DNA of 64,000 bases, from contig JASAND010022041.1 of the NCBI GenBank assembly GCA_030248195.1, forward strand, positions 1-64,000, given 5' to 3'. This DNA is from Trissonchulus latispiculum. Lineage: Eukaryota > Nematoda > Enoplea > Enoplida > Ironidae. Shown piece by piece: positions 62,748 through 64,000 of this stretch; position 1 is the stretch's first letter, and each line of letters begins with the position of its first letter. A model generated the notes under the pieces. The model was not told where the DNA came from. It ran no database searches and was given only the letters and a program-made list of their open reading frames with translations. Made by a program: the position numbers and the translations under genes.

Positions 62748-64000
62748 AGGTTTGTACATTAGCCAGATTTAGTGGAGGGATTATGATACATAATAATCGA
62801 AATGATCAAATAAAACGTGTTAGCTTGACATTAAAATTATATCGAAGAAAACCAGAAAACCAGGTTCAAATAATTTGAGTTCATCTGCATGTGCAGAAGG
62901 TACAAATTCAATTAGAATGCATTTATTAATTTTGTTACTGGAAACCGAAAAGATCATGAAGGGTAAGATTTGCACCACTAAGACCATAAACTTAAATTTA
63001 TACTGCACATTGTGTCAACTAAAACAATTGAAGACGAATCACCAAATGGTAGGTAATAAATAAGGAAGCAAACGATGAAAAGTTTTGTCTGACCCAGCCC
63101 AGGTACATTTGATAACAGGCAAACGCTGTTTTCTCAATCTACAACGAGCCATATTTAAAGTTTTGAACTTATCAACTGAGAAGTGTTATCAATGTTTTTA
63201 CAAACTTATGCAGAAGTGTCAGTTATTCTACACTATAACATAACGACGGTCGTACGAGAAGCTCCAAATTAAACCCAGATTCAATCAAATACTAATTCAA
63301 AGACACAAAAACTTTGCGTGCAAGTAAAAAAGACTTTGATCATAGAGAGCACCAAGCAGCACCATAACTGGCGTAGAATGGCTCAAAGCTATGACAAGTC
63401 CTTTTGCAGGTCTTTTACGCTCTAAAGAATCACAACAAAGCTCAGCAACTAAGAAAAGTTTAACCTTTCATTTTAAACCGTAAAGTTGAGGCAATAGTTT
63501 TGGCAATTAAAAAATTGAAAGACTGTAAACTTGTAGGATAAGTTTAAAATCAGACATGAATGAATAAACTCGCTGTTTTCTCAATTTCAAAAGCGAGCGC
63601 TTTTTCTTCGAAAGTGAAAGCTCGTGAAGTTGAACTGCAAAAACTTTCCTTTAGTATAATAGTGAAGTGACTGCAAGTACTAGCGCAGTTATACTGCAGT
63701 TTCCGATTGTTTCCTCTAATTTAGAAAACAGAAAAGTGAAGAAATTAAAATAAATTTTAACGGTTAGTTGAAAATAATTTTATGAGATATATTTTCTATA
63801 AAATATCAAACATAAACTTTTAGATGTAGCCTGCGTTGGCAAGAGAGTAAGCCAATGCAATGTTAAGCAGCATGGACAGTTTATGTGCGTGTGTTTTAAA
63901 ACTTTTGTCACAGTTTGAAACGAATTAAACACAAATGATTCACTTTAACAGCAAATATTTACACTAAGCAAGCAGAACACAAAACTTTAAGTATTAGTAG
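62748..64000. other. AT-rich DNA, nothing recognised
   Basis: There is no frame with a recognisable domain and no clear inverted-repeat element. It may be intron or flank of svil. Confidence 0.4.

Overview
The window is nuclear DNA of an invertebrate animal, species not determinable. The evidence is a gene with many small phase-consistent introns, a supervillin-type protein known from animals, BEL/Pao and APE-type LINE retroelements, and a dense layer of non-autonomous DNA transposons. Nothing bacterial is present (no operons, no Shine-Dalgarno spacing).

Layout. (1) 1-10659: one LTR element on the minus strand, entering from the left window edge. Long direct repeats (1-685 and about 9983-10659) flank a cytosine-rich coding region. 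It has a capsid-like Gag and then about 0.9 kb-scale and 1.9 kb-scale reading frames that I do not recognise; no protease, reverse transcriptase, RNase H or integrase is visible. Two of the apparent ORF breaks fall in C homopolymers and one is a bare in-frame TGA, so the three main frames may be one long polyprotein. (2) 10660-20158: gene-poor AT-rich DNA with nested inverted-repeat elements. (3) 20159-32093: a broken BEL/Pao retrotransposon (minus strand) with LTRs, gag, protease, a piece of RT and an env-like tail. It has been split by a 4.4-kb LINE (21511-25955, plus strand, with a 2A-like peptide) that landed in RT, and by a 2.9-kb hAT-type element (28133-31080) that landed in gag and itself carries another insertion. 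(4) 32094-36784: a 3-kb foldback element with a PIF/Harbinger-like insertion. (5) 36785-57292: the host gene, a supervillin (SVIL) orthologue on the minus strand. Twenty-one exons could be phased through to the stop codon (1130 residues: disordered basic region, gelsolin-like repeats, C-terminal villin headpiece). The 5' end is not in view. Its introns are swollen by at least eight insertions. (6) 57293-64000: a duplicated tRNA-like sequence, a 0.6-kb palindrome and a hAT-type element (59856-62739) with another hAT inside it.

The recurring theme is a set of hAT-type elements with exact or near-exact 8-bp target duplications and TAGNG/CAGNG termini. Just inside both ends they carry arrays of a short unit (CCGGAA, GAAACT, GGCCC, GACCGC or TTGATTTT), each family with its own unit and the arrays mostly in the same orientation at both ends. 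One of them sits 7 nt inside an SVIL intron, with the splice donor lying inside the target duplication.
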